From the NCBI GenBank assembly GCA_027020325.1, contig JALUVT010000145.1, forward strand, positions 1 to 5,435: a stretch of DNA of 5,435 nucleotides, read 5' to 3'. Shown here in pieces: positions 1-5,435 of the stretch; the stretch's first letter is position 1; every line of letters begins with the position of its first letter. Below the pieces are notes generated by a model. The model did not search any database, was not told the origin of the DNA, and saw nothing but the letters and a program-made list of their open reading frames with translations. The position numbers were made by a program, and so were the translations under genes. The DNA comes from a bacterium. GTDB lineage: Bacteria > Patescibacteriota > 4484-211.

Positions 1-1
1 C

Positions 2-592
2 CGTGATCTGGTTTACCAACAGGAAGAAAAAGAATTTTCTGCTCCAATACAGGAAAACGAAAAGTTTTACCCTCCCACTTTGGAGGCGGCTCATTACCAA
101 GGACGGGAAGCTTTGGCCCTTGCCTATGAAAAAGAAAAAAAACTGCCGCTAATTATTTTGCGCCCGGCCCAGCTTTTTGGCCCGGGCATGAGCAAGGAGC
201 ACCTTATTTATTTGCTGATCAGCAACGCCATGGCCAATAATTTTCTTCCCCTGCCCAACGAAGGAAAGCAAAAACAGGACTGGTTATATATAAAAGATTT
301 TCTAATGGCAGTTGATCAGAGTTTGCACCAAAAAAGACCTTCTTTTCCCATCCTTAATTTGGGGCGGGGACAGCAGTTTTCCCTTCTGGAGATCGCGGAA
401 TTAATTTTAACTCAGCTCGATAAAGAAAAATCTTTGATTAAATTTATTTCCGCCCCTTCAAATAATCTTGTTACCCCACCCCTTGATTGGAGCCGCGCCG
501 AAAGTGCCTGGGGTTGGCGGCCGCAATATAGCTTGGCCCAAGGTTTGCAGGAAACAATCCAATGGTTAAAAAAACACACTCTAAATCAATAA
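2..592 (+). CDS. NAD(P)-dependent epimerase/dehydratase family protein (extended SDR), C-terminal part, cut by the window start
   Basis: The reading frame is open from the first bases to a TAA at 590-592, giving 196 codons of the C-terminal part; the Rossmann N-terminus lies outside the window. Extended-SDR landmarks are visible: a VY pair at codons 4-5 where the family has VYG, a P-x-x-E stretch (15-18), LRPAQLFGPG where the family has LRPxNVYGPG, QDWLYIKD in place of RDFVYVxD, NLGRG, and a final WGWRPQYSL resembling LGWxPxxSL. Such proteins act in the cytoplasm on nucleotide sugars for surface polysaccharides. Aligned without gaps to the galE product of this window (22 residues from the catalytic Lys to the Arg of LR), the YxxxK motif is replaced by E28-AAH-Y32, and the position of the catalytic Ser appears to be R1. 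It may therefore be a non-catalytic relative or have changed chemistry. A TTG at 80 is only an internal Leu codon. Substrate unknown; family call is firm. Confidence 0.85.
   Translation, partial: RDLVYQQEEKEFSAPIQENEKFYPPTLEAAHYQGREALALAYEKEKKLPLIILRPAQLFGPGMSKEHLIYLLISNAMANNFLPLPNEGKQKQDWLYIKDFLMAVDQSLHQKRPSFPILNLGRGQQFSLLEIAELILTQLDKEKSLIKFISAPSNNLVTPPLDWSRAESAWGWRPQYSLAQGLQETIQWLKKHTLNQ
549..553 (+). promoter_or_regulatory. Ribosome binding site for galE inside the upstream gene
   Basis: The bases AGGAA lie 8 bases before the ATG at 562 and inside the last codons of the upstream SDR gene. This supports the 562 start and implies that galE is translated from the same transcript, probably coupled to its neighbour. 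Confidence 0.6.
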
Positions 593-1611
593 AAACTAGT
601 CCCCGGATTCTGGTTACGGGCGGGGCGGGGTATATTGGTTCGATTACCAGTAAAAAATTACAAGAGGCCGGCTTTGAGGTCGTAATACTCGACAATCTCG
701 AACGCGGCAACCGGGAAGTAATTGATCTCCTGCAGACTCCCTTTTTAGAAGTTGATTTGCGTGATTATGCGAGTTTGAGAGCAAAGTTGGCGGGAGAAAA
801 AATTGACGCAGTAATCCATTTTGCTGCTTATGCCCTGGCTGGTGAATCAATGGAAAAACCGCATCTTTATTTTGAAAATAATATCTTGGGCACCCTCAAT
901 TTATTGCGGGTGATGGAGGAACAGGGAATCAAAAAACTTGTTTTTTCTTCTTCTTGTGCTATTTACGGGACTCCGCAGCAATTGCCGGTTGATGAAAGCG
1001 CGCCGGAGAATCCGGAAAGTGTCTACGCTGAAACAAAACGGATTGGAGAAAAGCTAATTCAATGGTATTGTCGGACGCGGGGCTTTCAGGCCCTAGCCTT
1101 ACGCTATTTTAATGCCAGTGGAGCGCTCCTTGATGGTTCGATGGGACAATTTCAGGATCCTTTCAGCCATATTATTCCCCGCGCGATTATGGCCGCCTTA
1201 CAGGGAGAAAAATTTACAATTTTTGGTGATGATTATCCGACGCCGGATGGAACTTGTATTCGTGACTATATTCATGTGGAAGACCTTGCTCAAGCGCATC
1301 GCGCCGGGCTGGAAAAACTTCTGCGTTCAACAAAACCTTTTTTTGATTATTACAATCTGGGAGTGGGCAAGGGATATTCCAATAAAGAAATCGTGGCAAT
1401 GATTCGCGAAGTAAGTGGTCTTGATTTTAGCGTGGAAATCGGTCCCCGACGCCCCGGAGACCCAGCGATAATTTATGGTGATAACCAAAAAGCTTGTCGG
1501 GAACTAAACTGGGAACCGCGTTATTCACTACGGGAGATTGTTGCTTCGGCCTACCGTTGGCACCGTGAGCATCCGCGGGGCTATTCATCGTCCCTTTTGC
1601 CGAAGCAATAA
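562..1611 (+). CDS. galE: UDP-glucose 4-epimerase GalE
   Basis: This 349-residue protein interconverts UDP-glucose and UDP-galactose through a 4-keto intermediate on tightly bound NAD; it works in the cytoplasm in the Leloir pathway and supplies galactose for surface glycans. Visible landmarks are the NAD-binding GGAGYIG (residues 20-26), the DNL acidic residue D44 after beta-2, HFAA (86-89), the SSS motif with S131, the catalytic Y155-AET-K159, LRYFN, the GalE-typical FGDDYPTPDGT followed by IRDYIHVEDLA, NLGVGKGYS, PRRPGDP and the terminal HPRGY. Length is close to the usual ~340, with about 15 extra basic residues at the N-terminus. The start overlaps the upstream SDR gene by 31 bases and has an AGGAA site 8 bases before it; no promoter of its own is apparent, so it is likely the last gene of a sugar-nucleotide operon. 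The DGT and HPRGY signatures make GalE much more likely than another SDR, though some family members act on UDP-GlcNAc/GalNAc as well. Confidence 0.95.
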   Translation: MVKKTHSKSIKTSPRILVTGGAGYIGSITSKKLQEAGFEVVILDNLERGNREVIDLLQTPFLEVDLRDYASLRAKLAGEKIDAVIHFAAYALAGESMEKPHLYFENNILGTLNLLRVMEEQGIKKLVFSSSCAIYGTPQQLPVDESAPENPESVYAETKRIGEKLIQWYCRTRGFQALALRYFNASGALLDGSMGQFQDPFSHIIPRAIMAALQGEKFTIFGDDYPTPDGTCIRDYIHVEDLAQAHRAGLEKLLRSTKPFFDYYNLGVGKGYSNKEIVAMIREVSGLDFSVEIGPRRPGDPAIIYGDNQKACRELNWEPRYSLREIVASAYRWHREHPRGYSSSLLPKQ

Positions 1612-1822
1612 TTGTCATTATCGGCGGCGAAAAGGGTAGTAATGCTCTTTTTTCTCCCCAAATCCTGTTATTGGACCCGCGGAAGGATTTTCCTGTTTTT
1701 GATAATTTGGGATCCGAATTTTTCGCGGTTATTTCTTTTTCTCTTCTTTAGGGCAACGGAAAAAAGATGCTTGGAAGCCTAGTCTTATCGGTCATAATCC
1801 CGAAAAATTAGTCGTAGTTTAA
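1569..1822 (+). pseudogene. Possible decayed or frameshifted open reading frame after galE
   Basis: The gap after galE (1612-1824) holds no confident gene. In the third forward frame there is an open stretch from 1569 to a TAG at 1749-1751 with protein-like composition (for example IIVIIGGEKGSNALFF, then LLLDPRKDFPVFDNLG), but with no ATG, GTG or TTG start. The second frame is open from 1706 to a TAA at 1820-1822 and ends with KKDAWKPSLIGHNPEKLVVV. Joining the two near the T-rich run at about 1731-1750 would give one continuous reading. I do not recognise the product. It could be a remnant with an indel, a sequencing error, or chance openness; the reverse strand is also fairly open here, which weakens the case. 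Confidence 0.22.
1779..1811. terminator. Imperfect hairpin between convergent genes, possible weak terminator
   Basis: The arms CTAGTCTTATCGG (1779-1791) and CCGAAAAATTAG (1800-1811) pair with one bulge, one mismatch and one G-T pair, leaving an 8-base loop. It lies between galE (+) and the minus-strand hydrolase-like gene, where termination of both transcripts is expected. It lacks a clean T-run directly after the stem on either strand, so the call is weak. Confidence 0.22.
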
Positions 1823-1824
1823 GA

Positions 1825-2268
1825 TTATTTTCTCTTTTTCCGGTAGTAATTTAAAAGGAGGAGAAAAAGGAGGAGCAAAGGAATAAAGAAAACTGATTCT
1901 TCGGGCCAAAAAAGAGGTATTTCTGCACTGCGAAAACTAAAGGGAAAAAGCCAGAAGTAGGCGGGGCGGTAATGGCGCTGCAGAGCATCAGCCGCAAGAT
2001 GTAACCCCACCCCCCCCAGCCAGGAGAAAAAAAATTCAACTTTATTGCGCCGGGTGATCAGACTTAATAAATAGGTGCTTAAAAGTAATAACAAAGGGGT
2101 GTGAAGAAGAGTAGAAATCCAGTAGAGAGTATAATTGCCGGGGAAAAGAAGAGTCAGGCTGCGGCCGAGCAGATCGGGCCAGATAACTCCGCCGAGCAGA
2201 AATAGCCGCCGTTGTCGGGAAGCGGGCGGGAGAAAGGAAGTCAGGAGATGGGTGGCTAAGTCGGGCAT
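1825..2268 (-). CDS. Small membrane protein, YdjM/DUF457-like putative metal-dependent hydrolase
   Basis: This 147-residue, strongly hydrophobic protein begins MPDLATH and carries, in order, H7, GGVIWPD (26-32, D32), LLHTP (H56) at the start of a membrane segment, and GLHLAAD (H90, D94). This spacing of PD, H and HxxxD recalls the YdjM/DUF457 family of membrane-bound putative metal-dependent hydrolases, in which such His and Asp residues are thought to bind metal within the membrane domain. About four membrane segments are likely (roughly 22-42, 48-71, 79-96, 126-142), with a basic C-terminus (YYRKKRK). It is at the short end for the family. The ATG lies 3 bases after the stop of the upstream minus-strand gene, so the two are almost certainly co-transcribed and perhaps translationally coupled; only a weak AGAAAG site precedes it. 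Eight consecutive G residues on the coding strand (2010-2017) fall in codons 84-87, just before H90. Substrate unknown. Confidence 0.7.
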   Translation of the reverse strand: MPDLATHLLTSFLPPASRQRRLFLLGGVIWPDLLGRSLTLLFPGNYTLYWISTLLHTPLLLLLSTYLLSLITRRNKVEFFFSWLGGVGLHLAADALQRHYRPAYFWLFPFSFRSAEIPLFWPEESVFFIPLLLLFLLLLNYYRKKRK

Positions 2269-2271
2269 TTT

Positions 2272-2805
2272 TTAATTTCTTTCTGCGGTCGGAATTATTA
2301 AATCAAGCCAGTTTTGTCGTTGGAGGTAAAAAAAGGAAAAGGCTGCCGCGAGAGCGATAAAGGAGAGATAAACTTTGAGCGGGTAAAGACGATGGTAGTG
2401 CCATTGTTGAACTTGCAAAAGATAACCGCGGGAAAAAAGAGGATCTTTTTTTACTTTCCCGCGGCCGCTGAGAATCGCTCCCCGAGGCAAATTTACTCCT
2501 TGTAAGCCGCGGAGGGGAATTAATTCACCACGGTCGCGAAGCCAAAAGATTTTCTCTTCAGTATTGCTTTTTCTAAGTAAAGTTATTTTTTGCAGGCGTC
2601 CGCTAAAGGTAAGCTCTCCTTCTTCCCCGCGCGCGACGAATTCGCTGAAGGTAATTTCTTGCTTGGTGGCGCGTTTAATTCCCGTTAAAAGAAAGAAAAT
2701 AAGCAATGTACTGGCGATGATAAACTGAATCCCTCCTCCTTTTTCCGGCCAAAGAATTTTTTTAAGAAAGAGGAAAAATTTTTCTCCCTTGCTCGATCCC
2801 CTCAA
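2272..2805 (-). CDS. Hypothetical membrane-anchored protein with two membrane segments and an OB-fold-like domain
   Basis: I do not recognise a named family for this 177-residue protein. A basic N-terminus is followed by a hydrophobic segment (about 26-42), a polar region of about 100 residues, and a second hydrophobic segment (about 145-161). The middle region looks like a small beta barrel of the OB type: a strand with FSGRLQKI (67-74), a strand FWLRDRGELIPL (87-98), then LPRGAILSGRGKV (106-118), and a closing strand YLLQVQQW (128-135). With the N-terminus inside, this domain would lie outside the cytoplasmic membrane; that is inferred from the positive charges before segment 1. The frame is closed by a TAA just upstream, and the only usual start is the TTG at 2805, so this start is accepted although its ribosome site is poor. 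It is the first gene of a two-gene minus-strand unit with the hydrolase-like gene 3 bases downstream, suggesting a shared role at the membrane. Confidence 0.72.
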   Translation of the reverse strand: MRGSSKGEKFFLFLKKILWPEKGGGIQFIIASTLLIFFLLTGIKRATKQEITFSEFVARGEEGELTFSGRLQKITLLRKSNTEEKIFWLRDRGELIPLRGLQGVNLPRGAILSGRGKVKKDPLFSRGYLLQVQQWHYHRLYPLKVYLSFIALAAAFSFFYLQRQNWLDLIIPTAERN

Positions 2806-2873
2806 GATGGGCTCATTTTATCATTCTTAAAATTAAGAGAAAAGTTTTTTCTTTAACAAGGGAAAATTCAATA
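2806..2873. promoter_or_regulatory. Divergent promoter region between the membrane-protein pair and lepA
   Basis: This AT-rich 68-base gap separates two divergent genes and must hold or adjoin their promoters. A forward TAAAAT (2828-2833) and a reverse TAAAAT (2820-2815) each match five of six bases of the -10 consensus, but neither has a convincing -35; the reverse one would start transcription almost at the TTG codon at 2805. Two inverted repeats are visible: TCTTAA-AA-TTAAGA (2825-2838) and AGAAAA-GTT-TTTTCT (2838-2852). They could bind a dimeric regulator or simply reflect AT richness. Confidence 0.35.
2858..2863 (+). promoter_or_regulatory. Ribosome binding site selecting the lepA start
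   Basis: AAGGGA ends 10 bases before the ATG at 2874. The alternative in-frame ATG at 2889 has no comparable site, so 2874 is preferred, although 2889 would give a LepA N-terminus closer to the family norm. Confidence 0.5.
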
Positions 2874-4715
2874 ATGCTAAAATGGGCTATGACCGCGGAA
2901 CGACAAATTCGCAATTTTGCCATTATCGCTCACATTGATCACGGTAAATCAACTTTGGCCGATCGTTTACTCGAAATCACGCAGGCTATTCCAGCGCGCC
3001 AAATGCGGGAGCGTTTTCTCGACCGCCTTGAACTGGAACAAGAAAAAGGAGTAACAATTAAATTACAAACAATTCGTCTGGAATATTCTTGGCAGGGAGA
3101 GGTTTATATTCTCAATCTAATCGACACTCCGGGGCATGTTGATTTTTCTTATGAAGTCTCGCGTTCTCTGGCCGCTTGTGAAGGAGCCGTCCTCCTTGTT
3201 GACAAAGGACAGGGAATTCAGGCTCAAACCTTGGCTCATTTGCGCCTTGCCCGCTCCCTGGGGTTGAAAATTATTCCCGTCGTGAGCAAGAATGATCTTA
3301 ATCGCCCTGATCAGGCGACAATTGCTTTGGAGGAAGAATTGGGATTTAAAAAAGAGGAAATTATTTATACTTCTGGAAAAACCGGGGAGGGCGTTGAAGA
3401 ATTGTTGCAAGCAATTATTAAGCGCATTCCTCCTCCTGCTGTGCCCGAGCAAAGTCCGCTCCAAGCCCTGGTTTTTGATTCTTTTTTTGATCCCCACCGC
3501 GGCGTAGTCCTGTTGGTTAAAATTAAAGCGGGGAAAATTGAAAAAACGGGCTCGCGCTTTCCCCCTCTTTTTCTCTACGGTAGCCAAACCAAGTTTATTC
3601 CCTTGGAAATCGGTTATTTACGCGCCGAGCTTGATCCGCAGTCATCTTTAAACGCCGGTGAAGTGGGCTATTTGGCCAGCGGCTTAAAGAAAATTCAGCA
3701 GGCTCGGGCTGGAGATACGGTTGTTTTATTTAGTCAGCGGCAGAAAACACCTCCCTTGCCCGGGTATCAACCAATTAAAGCCCGTGTTTTCGCCAGTGTT
3801 TTTCCTCTTGAAAGCCGACGGGGAGCGGACTTAGAAAAAGCCTTGGCTCAATTAGCGCTAAATGATGCCGCACTCCAGATCAACCCGACCCGTTCTCCGT
3901 TGCTCGGCAATGGTTTCCGTCTGGGCCTGCTCGGTGAATTCCATCTGCAAATTACGCGCGAGCGTCTGGAGCGTGAGTTTAACCTGAGCGTTATCACAAC
4001 ACCGCCGCAGCCTCGCTACCGGATTCAATTACAAAATAAGGATTGGAAAGAAATTACTGCGGTTACAGACTGGCCCGACCCTAGTCAAATCAAATCAATC
4101 CTTGAGCCGTGGATCGAGGTCCAAATTATTACCCCGGTGCAATATCTCAATGCTTTAATTCGTTTAATTCAAAATCACCGCGGTCAGGTTGGCTCCACGC
4201 AAACCTTGTCTCTAGCCGGAAGTAACAACCTCGAATTACGGGCTCAGCTGCCCTATAGTGAGCTTTTAGAAGGTTTTTACCAAAGACTAAAAACTGTTAG
4301 TGCAGGTTATGCCTCTTTTGATTATCAGTTTTGTGATGAAAAGGAAGGTGATATTGTCCGCGTTGATTTTTTGATTAACCACCGTCTTTTTCCTGCCCTT
4401 TCTTTCCTTAGTCCTCGCGATAAAGCAGTGATTAAGGGACGAAGTTTTCTGCAACGCTTGAAAGAAATTATTCCCCGTCAACAATTTAGTTTACCGCTTC
4501 AAGCGGCCATTGGAGGGCGTATTATTGCTCGCACCAATCTTCCGGCTTGGCGGAAAGATGTTACAGCCAAACTTTATGGGGGCGATCGGACCCGCAAAGA
4601 TAAACTGTTGCAAAAACAGAAAAAAGGGAAAAAAAGATTGCAGCAGCGCGGCCAGGTTAGTCTGCGCCCCGCGGATTTGCGCCGTCTTTGGCTGGCGACA
4701 GAAAAATCTTCCTAG
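2874..4715 (+). CDS. lepA: Elongation factor 4 (LepA), translational GTPase, diverged
   Basis: LepA is a ribosome-associated GTPase similar to EF-G, linked to back-translocation or to initiation/30S assembly. At 613 residues it is close to the usual ~600. The G domain shows G1 AHIDHGKST (19-27), the LepA-type switch with LEQEKGVTIK (54-63), G3 DTPGH (84-88) followed by VDFSYEVSRSLAACEGA, then G4 as SKND (138-141) instead of NKxD and G5 as SGK (167-169) instead of SAK. Domain II starts near PLQALVFDSFFD (195-206). The EF-G-like middle domain has LNDAAL and RERLEREF. The LepA-specific C-terminus is clear: AGYASFDY, IPRQQF, QAAIGGRIIART, YGGDRTRKDKLLQKQKKGKKR. The C-terminal domain separates it from TypA and EF-G. 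Other diverged spots are GLLGEFHLQI for GFLGLLHMEI and KLYGGD for KCYGGD. Its stop is directly followed by the stop of convergent murJ. Identity is firm; full GTPase competence is less certain. Confidence 0.95.
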   Translation: MLKWAMTAERQIRNFAIIAHIDHGKSTLADRLLEITQAIPARQMRERFLDRLELEQEKGVTIKLQTIRLEYSWQGEVYILNLIDTPGHVDFSYEVSRSLAACEGAVLLVDKGQGIQAQTLAHLRLARSLGLKIIPVVSKNDLNRPDQATIALEEELGFKKEEIIYTSGKTGEGVEELLQAIIKRIPPPAVPEQSPLQALVFDSFFDPHRGVVLLVKIKAGKIEKTGSRFPPLFLYGSQTKFIPLEIGYLRAELDPQSSLNAGEVGYLASGLKKIQQARAGDTVVLFSQRQKTPPLPGYQPIKARVFASVFPLESRRGADLEKALAQLALNDAALQINPTRSPLLGNGFRLGLLGEFHLQITRERLEREFNLSVITTPPQPRYRIQLQNKDWKEITAVTDWPDPSQIKSILEPWIEVQIITPVQYLNALIRLIQNHRGQVGSTQTLSLAGSNNLELRAQLPYSELLEGFYQRLKTVSAGYASFDYQFCDEKEGDIVRVDFLINHRLFPALSFLSPRDKAVIKGRSFLQRLKEIIPRQQFSLPLQAAIGGRIIARTNLPAWRKDVTAKLYGGDRTRKDKLLQKQKKGKKRLQQRGQVSLRPADLRRLWLATEKSS

Positions 4716-5435
4716 TTATTCTTCCCATTGTCCTTCAGGAGAGAAAAAATATTTAACTTGTTTGGGGACCGCGAGAAAAGTTTCGCGCCAGCTTTTAAGT
4801 TTGAAGAGCATTGCCAGAAAAAGATTGATTTCGGGACATCCGAGGATCCAGGTCAAGAAAAGGTAGATACTGCCGCCAAAAGTGAGGACGACCCAGACGA
4901 GCACGACCAGATTAACGACTTTAGTTGTATCAATAAAGACTTGATCCAAAATTTGCACGGGAAAGTAAACTGCCGCGGCCATTACTGCGGCGGCGAAAAA
5001 AATGCGGCTATATTTCCCAACAAGGTAAGGCCAAGGGAGGTGAATGCGCCGCAAAAGAAAGAAAAGAAGCAAAAAGAATTCAAGCCAAGATCCACTAGTA
5101 AGACCTAAAGCCAAGCCTCGAATTCCCAGCCGCGGCAGAAGGAGAGCGGCGATAATTAATCCTGTACTTAAAGAAAAAATACTGATGACTACGGGGAGGT
5201 CGGCTTCCCGCAGAGCATAAAAAGCGCGGACAATTAATTCCCGCCCCGCTTGAGCAAAAAGACTTAAGGCTAGAAGAGCGAGAATCCAAGAAGTGGTTAC
5301 GGTAGCACTCCAATCAAAACGCCCTGTTCCCAAAACTAAGCGGACTACGGGAATTTTTAAGACAATTAAAATCACGCTGGCGGGAAGGATTAAAAACAAA
5401 AGTTGTCCCAAGGCATTGGAAAAAAGACGACGGAA
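4716..5435 (-). CDS. murJ: Lipid II flippase MurJ (MviN), C-terminal half, cut by the window end
   Basis: MurJ moves lipid-linked peptidoglycan precursor (lipid II) across the cytoplasmic membrane. The frame is open from the window edge at 5435 to a TAA at 4716-4718, giving 239 codons; a full protein has about 500 residues and 14 membrane segments, so roughly the first half is missing. Family marks are LFLILPASV early in the fragment, the GTGRFDWSAT motif (36-45, usually GxFDxxxT), then ELIVRAFYALREADLPV (66-82), which matches the conserved RxFYAxxDxxTP segment, with an expected alternation of hydrophobic helices after it. The last ~40 residues form a polar, partly amphipathic tail (from CPEINLF to PEGQWEE) after the final membrane segment. 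The TTG at 5409-5411 is an internal Leu codon, not the start. The gene converges on lepA with no spacer. Regulation and operon partners lie upstream, outside the window. Alternative MOP-superfamily flippases such as Wzx are less likely given the FYA motif. Confidence 0.9.
   Translation of the reverse strand, partial: FRRLFSNALGQLLFLILPASVILIVLKIPVVRLVLGTGRFDWSATVTTSWILALLALSLFAQAGRELIVRAFYALREADLPVVISIFSLSTGLIIAALLLPRLGIRGLALGLTSGSWLEFFLLLFFLLRRIHLPWPYLVGKYSRIFFAAAVMAAAVYFPVQILDQVFIDTTKVVNLVVLVWVVLTFGGSIYLFLTWILGCPEINLFLAMLFKLKSWRETFLAVPKQVKYFFSPEGQWEE

Noticed and set aside
1427..1618. Minus-strand frame with an ATG at 1618, opposite the end of galE, continuing open upstream into the gap
   Set aside because: It lies mostly antisense to the well-supported 3' end of galE, shows no family motif, and has no ribosome site. 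Its openness into the gap does lower confidence in the forward pseudogene reading there.
1684..1700. AGGA-TTT-TCCT hairpin followed by GTTTTT as a galE terminator
   Set aside because: The stem is only four base pairs with a 3-base loop, too weak to call as a terminator.
1705..1726. Sequence whose reverse complement contains TTCGGATCC, resembling a tRNA T-loop
   Set aside because: The flanking bases do not form the 5-bp T stem and no acceptor or anticodon arm is found nearby.
1999..2020. G-quadruplex on the minus strand in the G8-T-G4 tract
   Set aside because: Only three separate runs of three G can be formed, so a standard three-layer quadruplex is not supported; the slippage risk is the more relevant property.
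3117..3587. 156-codon minus-strand frame inside lepA
   Set aside because: It is antisense to the conserved G domain and domain II of LepA; no motif or start signal supports it.
4510..4866. Forward frame across the lepA/murJ junction
   Set aside because: It is a shifted-frame reading of the conserved LepA C-terminus followed by antisense murJ; the composition is not protein-like and the true genes are clear.
4728..5108. Long forward frame antisense to murJ, rich in Lys, Glu and Asp
   Set aside because: It is the complement of hydrophobic membrane-helix codons of murJ, a common source of false charged reading frames.

Overview
The window reads as compact bacterial chromosome: six protein-coding regions (two cut by the window edges), overlapping or near-abutting genes, only one untranslated gap above 100 bases, and no rRNA, tRNA, CRISPR array, insertion sequence or phage gene that I can see. 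The composition is K/F/L-rich with moderate GC, no TGA is needed as a sense codon, and the LepA is recognisable but quite diverged, with substitutions in its GTP-binding loops. This would suit an uncultured small-genome lineage such as Candidate Phyla Radiation/Patescibacteria, but that placement is inference; no marker here settles it.

Layout. (1) Positions 2-592 (+) hold the C-terminal part of an extended-SDR nucleotide-sugar epimerase/dehydratase-like protein. It overlaps by 31 bases the start of (2) galE, UDP-glucose 4-epimerase, 562-1611 (+), which is complete with all catalytic residues. The two look like the end of a sugar-nucleotide/cell-surface polysaccharide operon. The upstream SDR appears to lack the family catalytic Ser-Tyr-Lys set. 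(3) The 213-base gap 1612-1824 lies between convergent genes; it contains open stretches in two forward frames that may be remnants of a decayed gene, and a weak hairpin.

(4) On the minus strand, a two-gene unit runs from about 2805 down to 1825. A 177-residue two-membrane-segment protein with an OB-fold-like middle comes first, followed 3 bases later by a small polytopic protein with the His/Asp pattern of YdjM/DUF457-type membrane metal-dependent hydrolases. The second gene carries a G8 tract just before its key HxxxD motif. (5) A 68-base divergent gap (2806-2873) carries candidate promoters and short inverted repeats. (6) lepA, elongation factor 4, occupies 2874-4715 (+). (7) The C-terminal half of murJ, the lipid II flippase, occupies 4716-5435 (-), converging on lepA with zero bases between the two stop codons.

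Functionally the window mixes envelope biogenesis (galE and its SDR neighbour, murJ, the membrane pair) with a translation factor (lepA). I do not see a clear new multi-gene defence or mobile system. The points most worth a second look are the catalytically altered SDR, the LepA G4/G5 substitutions, the uncharacterised membrane pair with its homopolymer, and the possible decayed coding sequence after galE.
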